Below, in pieces: positions 28,920 to 37,341 of a DNA stretch of 64,000 bases; the stretch's first letter is position 1; each line of letters starts with the position of its first letter. A model generated the notes under the pieces. The model saw nothing but the letters and a program-made list of their open reading frames with translations, made no database searches and was not told where the DNA came from. Location: contig CAVWJW010000004.1 in assembly GCA_963755335.1 (NCBI GenBank), forward strand, positions 310,001 through 374,000, in the 5' to 3' direction. Origin of the DNA: UBA10649 sp963755335. GTDB lineage: Bacteria > Actinomycetota > Actinomycetes > S36-B12. Made by a program: the position numbers and the translations under genes.

Positions 28920-29177
28920 GTGATGTCAGGAGCACCCGCGAGCGGGCAGGCCTACGGCCGGACTCCCGGAATCGTCATCTCCGCCATGGTCTTCGCGCTC
29001 CTGGGCTTCGCGTGCGCGTTGCCGGCCGTGGTCGGGCTCGTCCTCGGGCTGGTTGCCCGGCCCCGTGCGCAGCTCGCCGGCGCAGGTGTTGGCCTGGCCA
29101 ATGCGGCGATCGCCATCTCGTTGGCGTGGTTGGCGTTCTTCTTCGTCATGGTCCTCGTGGCCGTGCAGTCGTCCTAG
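28920..29177 (+). CDS. small DUF4190-like membrane protein
   Basis: 85 residues with two membrane helices: IVISAMVFALLGFACALPAV and AAIAISLAWLAFFFVMVLVA. The linking loop VGLVLGLVARPRAQLAGAGVG matches the DUF4190 hairpin. The short N-terminus is Gly/Ala/Pro-rich. Either GTG 28920 or ATG 28923 could be the start. The function is unknown. Confidence 0.65.
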   Translation: MMSGAPASGQAYGRTPGIVISAMVFALLGFACALPAVVGLVLGLVARPRAQLAGAGVGLANAAIAISLAWLAFFFVMVLVAVQSS

Positions 29178-29263
29178 TGGCTTAGCCGCTGTCTGGACGG
29201 TCATGTTCGGCTCTGGAAGCGACGTCGCCCCGATCGACCGAGGACGATGTGATCCAAGCGCGG

Positions 29264-29287
29264 CCTGCCCAGGGGTCCACGGGCAGG
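29264..29287 (+). terminator. possible hairpin terminator
   Basis: CCTGCCC / GGGCAGG arms around a ten-base loop, in the gap between the DUF4190-like gene and the GAF-EAL gene. It is short, so confidence is limited. The rest of the 168-base gap shows nothing recognisable. Confidence 0.4.
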
Positions 29288-29345
29288 GGGCATTCCTCCT
29301 AGCAGGGGCTCGAGGTGATGCGGCATCGACGACTCACGCGCGGCC

Positions 29346-30596
29346 ATGACCCGCTCCGATGACGCGACCCTGGCGGACTTCGCGCAGTGGCGCATCGATC
29401 GGCAGATCCTCATCGACGTGATGAACCAGGTCCAGCCGGGTGAGTCCATCCATGACACGGCTGGCGCGTTCTGCGGCGCGGTCGCCGCCATGGACGGCAT
29501 CCACGGCGTGATGCTCCTTGTTCGTCATGGCGACGGCTCGCTGCAGTGGGCCGGCGGCGGCGGTGCCTGTGCTGCGTCCGACGGCGAGACGGGCTTCCTT
29601 CCCGCCGACGTGGCTCGTCGATTGATGGCCGCCAGTGGGGACGGGCCGTGGAGCATCGACGTGACGCCCTCGTCGAGCTCGGCCTTCGGCGAGGAGCTGT
29701 CCCGATGCCTGCGCGTCGAGGGACTGGTCGCCGCCGGGGTGACATCCGTCCACTGGGGCGGCGATTCCATCGGGACCCTGGTGCTGGCCACCGGCGAGGC
29801 AGAGGGCCGCGATCGCATGGCTTCGCGGCTCGAGATCGTCGAGCAGCTCGGCTCATTCGCCGGCAGCCTGATGGGCCGACAGGCGATCGAGCACGTGCGG
29901 CAGGAGGACGTGCGGCGCGAGGTGCTCGACGTCATGCGCAACAACCGCTTCCATCCGGTGTTCCAGCCCGTGATCGAGACGACGAGTGGTCGGATCGCCG
30001 GGTACGAGGCCCTCACCCGCTTCGACGACGGCTGCCGACCCGACGTCCGAGTGGCACAGGCCCACGCCGTCGGGTTGGGTCCGGCATTCGAGGCGCACCT
30101 GGCCGCCACGGCCGTGCAGATCGCGCGCGGGCTGCCCCCGGACATGTGGCTGGGCCTGAACTTCTCGGCCGAGGCCATCCTCGAGGGCTTCGCCACTCCC
30201 GTGGTCACCAAGGCCAATCGCGCCATCGTCATCGAGATCACCGAGCACGCCCCCATCGACTCCTACCCCGACGTCCGGCATGCCATCACGCAGGGCGGCG
30301 ACGTACTGCTCTCGGTCGACGACGCGGGGGCGGGCTTCGCGAGCCTCCTGCACGTCCTCGAGCTCGATCCAGACATCGTGAAGCTCGACATCGGGCTGAT
30401 CCGGGGCATCGATGCCGACCCGGCGCGTCAGGCGCTCGCGGCGGGCATGTGCCACTTCGCGCACAACACCGGCACGACGCTCATCGCCGAGGGAGTCGAG
30501 ACCGAGGGTGAGGCGGACACCGTCCGCGAGCTCGGGGTCGAGCTCGCGCAGGGGTACCTCTTCGGCCGCCCCGAGATCCTCGTCGTGTCGGGGTAG
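29346..30596 (+). CDS. c-di-GMP phosphodiesterase with N-terminal GAF-like domain
   Basis: Cytosolic protein of 416 residues. The first 180 residues look like a GAF sensor (ILIDVMNQVQPGESIHDTAG, ...GTLVLATGEA). The EAL domain (about 195-415) keeps the catalytic set: YEALTRF, LNFSAE, EITEH, DDAGAGF, VKLD, EGVET and QGYLFGRP. It should therefore hydrolyse c-di-GMP to pGpG. It stands between two diguanylate cyclase genes of the window (17.6 and 39 kb). Start ATG 29346. Confidence 0.88.
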   Translation: MTRSDDATLADFAQWRIDRQILIDVMNQVQPGESIHDTAGAFCGAVAAMDGIHGVMLLVRHGDGSLQWAGGGGACAASDGETGFLPADVARRLMAASGDGPWSIDVTPSSSSAFGEELSRCLRVEGLVAAGVTSVHWGGDSIGTLVLATGEAEGRDRMASRLEIVEQLGSFAGSLMGRQAIEHVRQEDVRREVLDVMRNNRFHPVFQPVIETTSGRIAGYEALTRFDDGCRPDVRVAQAHAVGLGPAFEAHLAATAVQIARGLPPDMWLGLNFSAEAILEGFATPVVTKANRAIVIEITEHAPIDSYPDVRHAITQGGDVLLSVDDAGAGFASLLHVLELDPDIVKLDIGLIRGIDADPARQALAAGMCHFAHNTGTTLIAEGVETEGEADTVRELGVELAQGYLFGRPEILVVSG

Positions 30597-30605
30597 CCTT
30601 CGACC

Positions 30606-31385
30606 GTGCTCGCCCATGTGACAGCGACGCGGTACGTGACGCCGCTCCGTGAGGGCGGATCCCTGCCGGGCCTGATGGAGGCCGACGACCTCGGTACGTA
30701 CGTGGTCAAGTTCCACGGTGCCGGCCAAGGACGCAAGGCGCTCATCGCCGAGGTCATCACGGCTGGCCTGGCGCGATCGATCGGCCTGCCCGTGCCTGAG
30801 CTGGTCACCGTCGACGTGGATCCCGGGCTGGCCAGCGGAGAGCCCGATCAGGAGGTTCAGGACCTGCTTCGGCAGAGCGCCGGCCTGAACCTCGGGGTGG
30901 ACTTCCTGCCGGGAGCGCTGGACTTCGATCCGGTGGCGTTCCCGGTGGACCCGCTGACCGCCGGTCGCGTGCTGTGGTTCGACGCCCTCGTCGGGAACAT
31001 GGACCGGTCTCGCCGCAACCCGAACCTGCTGCAGTGGCGGACGATGTGGCTCATCGACCACGGCGCGACGCTTGCCTTCCACCACCGCTGGCCCACGGCA
31101 CCGTCCTACGACGCGCGCCCGTACGACGCCGCGGACCACATCCTCATCGGCAGTCGTCCGGATGTCTCGACCGCGGCCGCCGAACTCGCCCCTCTGGTGA
31201 CTGCAGCCGTCGTCGACGCGGCGGTGGCCCAGGTTCCGACGGAGTGGCTGACCGACGAGCCCGGGTTCGACGACGCGACGGCTGTCCGCCGCGCCTATGC
31301 CGAGCGGCTCGTTGGTCGAGTCGCGGCCAGTTCCTCGTGGTTGCCGGCGCTCGTGGCCGCCACCTCGGGAGGCGAACGCCCATGA
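30606..31385 (+). CDS. HipA-like kinase-fold protein
   Basis: Protein of 259 residues of the HipA family. YVVKFHGAGQGRKALIAEVI holds the ATP-binding lysine. LWFDALVGNMDRSRRNPNLL has the D-x4-N catalytic loop pattern, and MWLIDHGATLAFHH gives the metal-binding Asp. It lacks the N-terminal HipA module and a HipB antitoxin neighbour. The next gene, a DUF3037 protein, overlaps by four bases; this pair is conserved in many bacteria. A kinase role is inferred from the motifs; the target is unknown. Confidence 0.75.
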   Translation: MLAHVTATRYVTPLREGGSLPGLMEADDLGTYVVKFHGAGQGRKALIAEVITAGLARSIGLPVPELVTVDVDPGLASGEPDQEVQDLLRQSAGLNLGVDFLPGALDFDPVAFPVDPLTAGRVLWFDALVGNMDRSRRNPNLLQWRTMWLIDHGATLAFHHRWPTAPSYDARPYDAADHILIGSRPDVSTAAAELAPLVTAAVVDAAVAQVPTEWLTDEPGFDDATAVRRAYAERLVGRVAASSSWLPALVAATSGGERP

Positions 31386-31753
31386 CCGCGGATCGCTTCC
31401 TGTTCGAGTACGCCGTCTTGCGCGTCGTTCCACGGATCGAGCGCGGGGAGTCGATGAATGCCGGCGTCCTCGTGTACTGCCGGGCACGTGACTTCCTCGG
31501 TGCGCGGGTGGCACTCGACCGGGGCCGGCTCGCCGCCCTCGATCCCGTGGCGGACCCCGAGCAGGTGACCCGTGCCCTCGAGGCGGCTGCCGACTGCTCG
31601 CTGCGCGACGGCGACGACATCGGCAAGCGCTTCCGCTGGCTCACCGCGCCACGCAGCACCGTCGTGCAGCCCGGGCCGATCCACACTGGGCTCACCACGG
31701 ATCCGGATCTGGAGACACAGCGACTGTTCGACCTGCTGGTGACGCCCCTCTGA
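31382..31753 (+). CDS. DUF3037 protein, partner of the HipA-like kinase
   Basis: Cytosolic protein of 123 residues. FLFEYAVLRVVPRIERGESM and NAGVLVYCRARDFLGARV define DUF3037, and the C-terminus LETQRLFDLLVTPL is typical. Its ATG overlaps the stop of the HipA-like gene (ATGA), so the two are almost surely translated together. The function is unknown; it may regulate or be modified by the kinase. Confidence 0.8.
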   Translation: MTADRFLFEYAVLRVVPRIERGESMNAGVLVYCRARDFLGARVALDRGRLAALDPVADPEQVTRALEAAADCSLRDGDDIGKRFRWLTAPRSTVVQPGPIHTGLTTDPDLETQRLFDLLVTPL

Positions 31754-31766
31754 CGAGGCTTGCCAA

Positions 31767-31818
31767 CCCGCTACTCAGTGCTACTATCTAGTAGTAGTCA
31801 TTGACACTGAGTAGCGGG
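31767..31818. promoter_or_regulatory. large nested inverted repeat before the PadR gene
   Basis: A perfect 14-bp outer inverted repeat, CCCGCTACTCAGTG (31767-31780) and CACTGAGTAGCGGG (31805-31818), encloses an inner imperfect dyad CTACTATCTAGTAGTAG (31781-31797) and a TTGACA -35-like hexamer (31801-31806). It ends 15 bases before the padR ATG. This fits an autoregulatory operator of the PadR repressor. Confidence 0.65.
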
Positions 31819-31833
31819 AGGGCGGGGAGATCG

Positions 31834-32163
31834 ATGGGCAAGCAGGCGACGGAGATGCTCAAGGGAACACTTGAGGGCATCGTTCTCGCGATCCTCGCCG
31901 ACCGGCCCGCCTACGGCTACGAGATCACCGCGTGGCTGCGCGAGCAAGGGCTTCACCGACATCGCCGAGGGCACCGTCTACGCGCTTCTCATCCGGATCG
32001 AGCAGCGCGGCCTGGTCGACGTCGAGAAGGTCCCGTCCGAGAAGGGGCCGCCGCGCAAGGTGTACTCGCTCAACGCGCAGGGCAGGACTACCTCGACGAG
32101 TTCTGGAGGACGTGGAGCTTCCTCACTGAACAGCTGGCACAGCTCCGCGAAGGAGGCAGATGA
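31834..32163 (+). CDS. PadR family transcriptional repressor (two indels)
   Basis: About 109 residues. The N-terminal winged helix MLKGTLEGIVLAILADRPAY, GYEITAWLREQGFTDIAEG, TVYALLIRIEQRGLV is followed by the wing SEKGPPRKVYSLNAQGQDYL and a dimer helix. The frame moves by one extra G near 31949 and back by one missing base near 32082; both flanks match PadR. It heads an operon with DUF1048 and ABC exporter genes. PadR repressors of this type release their operator when a toxic ligand binds, which induces the efflux genes. Confidence 0.82.
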   Translation: MGKQATEMLKGTLEGIVLAILADRPAYGYEITAWLREQGLHRHRRGHRLRASHPDRAARPGRRREGPVREGAAAQGVLAQRAGQDYLDEFWRTWSFLTEQLAQLREGGR

Positions 32164-32532
32164 TCATGGCGCGCAAAGTGGATCGAGCAGAAGCGGCAGT
32201 ACCGCCAGTACAAGGCGCGCATCGAGCGCCTGCCCGAGAGCTACCGCACGGCTGTCGCCGGGCTCGAGCGCTACATCAACCACCTCGGTGGGATCGGTGA
32301 CGCCGACAGCATCCTCACGATGCTCGACGACCTGGCCGGCCTCTTCGAGCAGGGCGCCGCGGAGGGCACTCCGATCCGCGACATCATCGGATCCGACCCC
32401 GTGGAGTTCGCCGACACCTTCCTGCGCAACTACCCGGCCGGCCGGTGGATCACCCGCGAGCAGGACCGACTCACGGCAGCCATCGAGGCCGCCGAGGCAC
32501 AGGACGCTGGGAACCAGGAGGCCTCGTCATGA
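32160..32532 (+). CDS. DUF1048 protein (one frameshift)
   Basis: About 123 residues. A helical protein: KWIEQKRQYRQYKARIERLP, SYRTAVAGLERYINHLGGIG, then GSDPVEFADTFLRNYPAGRW, which is typical of DUF1048. One extra A at 32175-32177 separates the first five codons from the rest. The start ATG overlaps the padR stop, and its own stop overlaps the ABC ATPase start, giving a tight four-gene operon. DUF1048 proteins regularly accompany PadR and ABC-2 exporters; their role is unknown. Confidence 0.78.
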
Positions 32533-33293
32533 CGACATTGACGGGACCGGCCATCCGCGTGGCCGGACTCGAGAAGTCCTACAAGGACGTGCACGTGCTG
32601 CGCGGCGTCGACTTCGACGTGGCCCGCGGCAGCATCTTCGCCCTTCTCGGCTCCAACGGAGCCGGCAAGACCACCGTGGTGAAGATTCTCGCCACCACAC
32701 TGACGCCCGACGGCGGCTCGGCCACCGTCAACGGCTTCGACGTCGGCACGGCGCCGGCGCACGTGCGCGAGTCGATCAGCCTCACCGGACAGTTCGCGGC
32801 GGTCGACGAGATCCTCACCGGGCGGGAGAACCTCGTCCTGATGGCCCGGCTCAGGCATCAGCAGGGCGCCGGCGAGATCGCCGAGGACCTGCTGGTCCGA
32901 TTCCAGCTCACCGATGCGGCGGATCGACGGGTGTCGACCTACTCGGGCGGCATGCGCCGCCGACTGGACATCGCGATGAGCCTCATCGGCGATCCGCCGG
33001 TGATCTTCCTGGACGAGCCGACGACGGGGCTCGATCCCGAGTCGCGCCTGGAGGTGTGGCGCAGCATCACCGACCTCGCCGGGAAGGGCACCACGGTCCT
33101 GCTGACCACGCAGTACCTCGACGAGGCCGAGCAGCTCGCTGATCGGATCGCGATCCTCCACGACGGACGGATCATCGCGAACGGGACCCTGGCCGAGCTG
33201 AAGCAACTGCTGCCGCCCGCCACGGTGGAGTACGTCGAGAAGCAGCCGACGCTCGAGGAGGTCTTCCTCGCGGTCGTCGGTGCCGGAAAGTGA
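32529..33293 (+). CDS. ABC transporter ATPase (drug-efflux type)
   Basis: Cytosolic ATPase of 254 residues for an ABC-2 exporter. Walker A is LLGSNGAGKTTVVKIL (about residues 37-52), the signature is YSGGMRRRLDIAMSL, Walker B is VIFLDEPTTGLDPESR, and the switch histidine is replaced by TQYLDEAEQL. The C-terminal extension (PTLEEVFLAVVG) is that of DrrA-like ATPases. ATG 32529 overlaps the DUF1048 stop. It works with the permease at 33303. Confidence 0.9.
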   Translation: MTTLTGPAIRVAGLEKSYKDVHVLRGVDFDVARGSIFALLGSNGAGKTTVVKILATTLTPDGGSATVNGFDVGTAPAHVRESISLTGQFAAVDEILTGRENLVLMARLRHQQGAGEIAEDLLVRFQLTDAADRRVSTYSGGMRRRLDIAMSLIGDPPVIFLDEPTTGLDPESRLEVWRSITDLAGKGTTVLLTTQYLDEAEQLADRIAILHDGRIIANGTLAELKQLLPPATVEYVEKQPTLEEVFLAVVGAGK

Positions 33294-33302
33294 GGAGCAG
33301 CC

Positions 33303-34064
33303 ATGAACACGAACTTCCTGGGTGACACGGCGCTGTTGACCGGCCGGTCGATGCGGCACATCCTGCGCAGTCCCGACACCATCATCACCACGACGATCAT
33401 GCCGATCGCCTTCATGCTGCTGTTCGTCTACGTCTTCGGCGGCGCGATCAACTCGGGCTCGGACTCCTACGTGACCTACCTGCTGCCAGGCATCCTGCTC
33501 ATCACGATCGCGTCGACCATCTCGTACACCGCCTTCCGGCTCTTCATGGACATGAAGAGCGGCATCTTCGAGCGCTTCCAGTCCATGCCGATCGCCCGCT
33601 CGTCCGTGCTGTGGGCGCATGTGCTGACGTCGGTCGTCGCCAGCCTGATCTCCCTCGCCGTCGTCGTCCTCGTGGCGCTGCTCATGGGCTTCCGCTCGGG
33701 GGCGGGTCTGCTCGCATGGCTCGAGGTCGTCGGCATCCTCGTGCTGTTCACACTGGCACTGACCTGGCTGGCCATCATCGCCGGCCTGTCGGCGAAGACC
33801 ATCGATGGGGCAAGCGCCTTCTCCTATCCGCTGATCTTCCTGCCGTTCATCAGTTCGGCGTTCGTCCTCACCGCGACGATGCCCGGACCCATACGCGCGT
33901 TCGCCGAGAACCAGCCCGTGACGCCCATCGTCAACGCGATCCGCAACCTGCTGGCACAGCAGCCGGTGAGCACCGACATCTGGATTGCGCTGGCCTGGTG
34001 CCTGGGCATCCTTGTCGTCGCCTATGCCTTCGCGATGGCCACGTATCACCGCAAGATCGCCTGA
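33303..34064 (+). CDS. ABC-2 type transporter permease (DrrB-like)
   Basis: Membrane protein of 253 residues with six helices. It has the ABC-2 coupling stretch RSMRHILRSPDTIITTTIMP at the N-terminus and the family motif MKSGIFERFQSMPIARS in the first cytosolic loop. ENQPVTPIVNAIRNLL lies before the last helix. It is nine bases after the ATPase gene. With it, the protein would export a hydrophobic antibiotic or lipid; the substrate is unknown. Confidence 0.88.
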   Translation: MNTNFLGDTALLTGRSMRHILRSPDTIITTTIMPIAFMLLFVYVFGGAINSGSDSYVTYLLPGILLITIASTISYTAFRLFMDMKSGIFERFQSMPIARSSVLWAHVLTSVVASLISLAVVVLVALLMGFRSGAGLLAWLEVVGILVLFTLALTWLAIIAGLSAKTIDGASAFSYPLIFLPFISSAFVLTATMPGPIRAFAENQPVTPIVNAIRNLLAQQPVSTDIWIALAWCLGILVVAYAFAMATYHRKIA

Positions 34065-34190
34065 TCAGGCACCCCTTCACGCAGGTCCGTTGACCCTTAC
34101 AGGGTGCTAACACGGCCTAGATCGCCGATGAATGCTGAGCGGTCATGCTCGTGAGCGTCCGAAGAAGAAGGCAATGAAGGGAAGCAACTC

Positions 34191-34911
34191 ATGGGTATGT
34201 CAACCAAGGCACGCACCGGTCTCGTCGCAGGCGCGGCCGTCGGAGCGCTGGCGATCGCGGCCTTCACCGGAACCGCGATGGCCAATGCTGCCGGCACCGT
34301 GAACACCCCCAGCCCGAGCGCATCGGCCTCCGCTGACCAGCACGTGCAGCGGCCCGCCGAGGAGGCGCTGACCGGCGATGCGGCCACGCAGGTGAAGGCT
34401 GCCGTGCTGGCGAAGTACCCGGGCGCGACGATCCGACCGGATGGAGAAGGACGGTGACGGCCAGTCGGTGTACGAGGCGCACATCACGAAGGCTGATGGC
34501 ACCAAGGTCACCGTCATGCTGGACGCGAACTACGCCGTCACGGGCGAGGCGACCGGCGGCCCCCGCGGCCACGGTGGCCAGGGCGCCGGCCGGGCGGCCG
34601 AGGAGGCGCTCACCGGCGATGCGGCGACGCAGGTGAAGGCTGCGGTGACCGCGAAGTACCCGGGAGCGACGATCGACCGGATGGAGAAGGACGGCGACGG
34701 CCAGTCGGTGTACGAGGCGCACATCACGAAGGCTGATGGCACCAAGGTCACCGTCATGCTCGATGCGAGCTTCGCCGTCACGGGAGAGGCGACCGGCGGC
34801 CACGGCGGTCATGGTGGTCCGGGTGGGCGTCATCACGACGGCGCCGGCGACAACGGCACGGCCGGCAGCTCGTCCACGAGCGGCACGGCGAGCAGCACGA
34901 ACGCCGCCTAG
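34191..34911 (+). CDS. secreted PepSY-like repeat protein (one frameshift)
   Basis: About 239 residues. A signal peptide (1-34, MANAAG) and a Ser/Pro linker are followed by two near-identical PepSY-like units: EEALTGDAATQVKAAVxAKYP, GATIDRMEKDGDGQSVYEAH, ITKADGTKVTVMLD. A His/Gly-rich tail follows (GGHGGHGGPGGRHHDG). The first unit is broken by one extra C at 34433-34434; the second copy shows the intact reading. PepSY units often bind or inhibit extracellular peptidases. A ribosome site (GAAGGGAAG) lies 12-20 bases upstream of the ATG at 34191. Confidence 0.8.
34356..34800 (+). repeat. two-copy internal repeat of about 204 bp
   Basis: Copy 1 is 34356-34560 (205 bp) and copy 2 is 34597-34800 (204 bp). 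They are nearly identical; the length difference is one extra C in copy 1 (GATCCGACC versus GATCGACC), which is also the frameshift of the gene. Confidence 0.93.
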
Positions 34912-34940
34912 CAGCTGCCCGACGACAAAGGTCGTCGACG

Positions 34941-34977
34941 AGCCGGGGACGCCTCCCACCGCGGGGCGTCCCCGGCT
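34941..34977. terminator. bidirectional intrinsic terminator
   Basis: 13-bp inverted repeat AGCCGGGGACGCC / GGCGTCCCCGGCT with an 11-base loop, between the convergent PepSY-like and aldolase genes. Confidence 0.85.
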
Positions 34978-34996
34978 CTTCGTTGTCGCGGGCTGG

Positions 34997-35665
34997 TCAG
35001 GCGTGCTGCGTGCCGAAGCCCTCGAAGGACATGGCCCGCTGCAGCGCCGCCTGTCGCATGCCGTCGGGGATGACGACCGGACCGCCGAGGGCGGCCGCGT
35101 TGATCCCTGCCTGCGCCGCTTCCTCGATCACCCCACCGACGAGGATGGCCAGGTCAGGCGTGCGGTGAAACACGAGGACGCCGTGATTGGCGAGGAGCAC
35201 GGCCGGTACCCCGGGTTCGATGGCCGCCCTGATGTTCGCCACCGCCTGTTCCGATCCCCGAGGGCCGTAGCCGGCCACGGGGACGCCGTTCGGCAGCCCG
35301 AACATCGCCAGTGCCTCGTTCCAGCATCCGATGGGCTCGTGTGCGACCGCAAAGGCCGTGGCGAAGGGGGAATGCGTGTGCAGCACGCAGCCAACGTCGG
35401 CTCTGTCGAGGTACATCGCGGTGTGCATCGCCACGACGGCACCTTGGATAGGCGGCAGATCGCCCTCCAGAAGTGTCCCGTCGAGGGCAACTCGGACGAC
35501 GGCAGAACGCGGGTGGTCGCGCAGAGACGGCGCAGCGGTGAAGTACATCTCGTCCGCGCCGGGAACCCGGATGCTCACGTTGCCGTGTCCGTTCGCCGAG
35601 ATGGCGCCACTGGCGACGACGCGCTGTGCGGTGTCGACCACCTGGTCGATCAGATCGCGATCCAT
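34997..35665 (-). CDS. class II aldolase/adducin family protein
   Basis: Cytosolic metal-dependent aldolase of 222 residues, fuculose-phosphate aldolase type. NGHGNVSIRVPG and MYFTAAPSL bind substrate phosphate. The zinc histidines are in CVLHTHSPFATAF (HxH) and LLANHGVLVFHR. The catalytic Glu would be replaced or shifted, as in many paralogues (DLPPIQGAVVAMHTAMY). ATG 35665 is the natural start; the upstream extension is not coding-like. The substrate is not known. Confidence 0.82.
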   Translation of the reverse strand: MDRDLIDQVVDTAQRVVASGAISANGHGNVSIRVPGADEMYFTAAPSLRDHPRSAVVRVALDGTLLEGDLPPIQGAVVAMHTAMYLDRADVGCVLHTHSPFATAFAVAHEPIGCWNEALAMFGLPNGVPVAGYGPRGSEQAVANIRAAIEPGVPAVLLANHGVLVFHRTPDLAILVGGVIEEAAQAGINAAALGGPVVIPDGMRQAALQRAMSFEGFGTQHA

Positions 35666-35766
35666 GGTTGCGAGTGTCGCAGCGAATCCGAGCGGTTTCG
35701 GCAATTGCGACAAATCGGCCCGTGCTTTCGGCCTACCGTGGGGTCTTCCGCGACGAGGGAGCCGCC

Positions 35767-36459
35767 GTGAGCGAACAGCAGCCCGCCGAGGTGCCGGTCG
35801 AGGGCATGTACGTCCGCGTTGTCGAGAACGGTCCGTACCAGGTGTTCGGCGCCACGGAAGGCTCACTCGTCGAGATCGTCGGCAACGACGCCGGTGAGTC
35901 GTGGGACTACACCAACCGAGGGTCCTTCGCCTTGCGCGATGGGTCGGAGCTGTGCCGTTGTGGGCAGAGCAAGAACAGGCCGATGTGCGACAACAGCCAC
36001 GAGCAGGCAGGCGTCGACGTGACCGAGCGAGCTCAGCACACGCCGTACGCCGATGGCGCCGAGGTCAATGACGGCCCGGATGCGGTGCTGCTCGACTACG
36101 GCGCCTTCTGCGCCCACGCTCGCTTCTGCGACGCCGGCAACGAGGCGTGGGGCGAGGTCGCCATGGCCGGTCCCGATCATGTGAGTGCCGCCGAGCGCAT
36201 GGTCGTGCGCTGCCCGGGTGGTCGTCTGACCCTCATCGACAAGGCCACGGATGCCGACCTCGACCCGAGCGAGCAGCAGAGCATCAGCGTCATCGAGGAT
36301 CCGCTGATCGGTGCGTCCGGACCGATCATGCTGCGCGGGGGAGTCACGGTGATCGGCAGTGACGGACGTGCCTTCGAGGTGCGGAACCGACAGGCGCTGT
36401 GCCGGTGCGGGAAGTCGTCGAACAAGCCATTCTGCGACGGGAGCCACGACCCGCGCTGA
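35767..36459 (+). CDS. double CDGSH iron-sulfur protein
   Basis: Protein of 230 residues from GTG 35767. Two CDGSH-type [2Fe-2S] motifs are present: CRCGQSKNRPMCDNSH (about residues 60-75) and CRCGKSSNKPFCDGSH (about 212-227). Each has the 3-Cys-1-His ligand set. Between them lies a divergent middle region with a cysteine pair (FCAHARFC) and a Rieske-like beta stretch. CDGSH proteins carry redox-active, transferable clusters; bacterial double-CDGSH forms have no assigned partner. No membrane anchor is visible, and it diverges from the aldolase gene. Confidence 0.85.
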   Translation: MSEQQPAEVPVEGMYVRVVENGPYQVFGATEGSLVEIVGNDAGESWDYTNRGSFALRDGSELCRCGQSKNRPMCDNSHEQAGVDVTERAQHTPYADGAEVNDGPDAVLLDYGAFCAHARFCDAGNEAWGEVAMAGPDHVSAAERMVVRCPGGRLTLIDKATDADLDPSEQQSISVIEDPLIGASGPIMLRGGVTVIGSDGRAFEVRNRQALCRCGKSSNKPFCDGSHDPR

Positions 36460-36471
36460 ACTGGCCCTCGG

Positions 36472-37236
36472 TCAGGCGACCCTCTCGGCCACGAAGGCGA
36501 ACTTGCGAACGCGCCCACTGCCCAGCCAATCGCTCCACAGGCGGTGTGCGGCGACCAGCTCGTCGAGGGCCTGCGTCCCGACCTGCGCGACTATCGCTTC
36601 GCGGTCGGCCTCGAACCCGGCAATCAGCGCGTCCACCATCTTGCGATGCGACTCACTGCACTCCTCCTGCCACCGCACGCGCAGTCCCGCGTCGTCGAGC
36701 ATCGACAGCATGGCCGGCAGGGGGATGAGCCACACCGTCTCGGCGTCCGGCATCTCGCGTGACTCGTCGGCTGTCATCGGCATCCCCTCCTCCAGCGTGA
36801 ACGCGAAGCGTCCGCCGGGGTTCAGGGCGGCGGCCACTGCAGTGACCAGTTCCGTTGGATCGGGGAAGGCGAGCATCGTCTCGAGGAGCATCACGACGTC
36901 GAACGTGCCTGACGGGAGCGGAGGGATCTGCTGCACCTCGAAGCGGCAGTCGAGTCCGCCGGCCCGCTCCCGTGCGATCTCGATGGCACTCGCGCTGAGA
37001 TCCACGCCGAGGTAGGTACAGCCCAGCTCACGAGTGACGAAGCGGCCGGGTCCCGCGACCCCGCAGCACAGGTCGAGCAGGGACACCCCGGGACCGACGC
37101 CTGCCTGGACGGCCAGCGCCCGGATCTCGCTGGCTCGCATGAAGCTCTCCTGGTCGACGAACTCCCCAGGGGCGTAGGCCGAAAGGCGGGCCCGCTGAAG
37201 GGCTTCGTCGAACGGAGCGCGCTCGTCCTGTCTCAT
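36472..37236 (-). CDS. SAM-dependent methyltransferase
   Basis: Cytosolic class I methyltransferase of 254 residues. Motif I is VSLLDLCCGVAGPGRF (about residues 50-65) followed by YLGVDLSASAIEIARER, and motif II is GTFDVVMLLETMLAFPD. The C-terminal cap has WQEECSESHRKMVDAL. ATG 37236 gives a normal N-terminal cap. The substrate is unknown. It converges on the CDGSH gene with a 12-base gap. Confidence 0.82.
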   Translation of the reverse strand: MRQDERAPFDEALQRARLSAYAPGEFVDQESFMRASEIRALAVQAGVGPGVSLLDLCCGVAGPGRFVTRELGCTYLGVDLSASAIEIARERAGGLDCRFEVQQIPPLPSGTFDVVMLLETMLAFPDPTELVTAVAAALNPGGRFAFTLEEGMPMTADESREMPDAETVWLIPLPAMLSMLDDAGLRVRWQEECSESHRKMVDALIAGFEADREAIVAQVGTQALDELVAAHRLWSDWLGSGRVRKFAFVAERVA

Positions 37237-37341
37237 GGACGCCCCTCGGGCGAGCCGGCGATCAGCATGTGTGCACCTTGCCATGCCGGGCGCGTGGGCG
37301 TGACATACCGTTGCGTGGTCCGGCCGGAGGGAGGTCCAGGA

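Noticed and set aside
29262..29278. A 17-mer (GGCCTGCCCAGGGGTCC) shared with 38972-38988 as a REP-like element
   Set aside because: Only two copies, both GC-rich, one inside a coding sequence and one in a hairpin, with no extended homology. Chance is sufficient.
29178..29345. Possible c-di-GMP riboswitch before the GAF-EAL gene
   Set aside because: The conserved GEMM core and its tetraloop-receptor pattern are not present in the gap.
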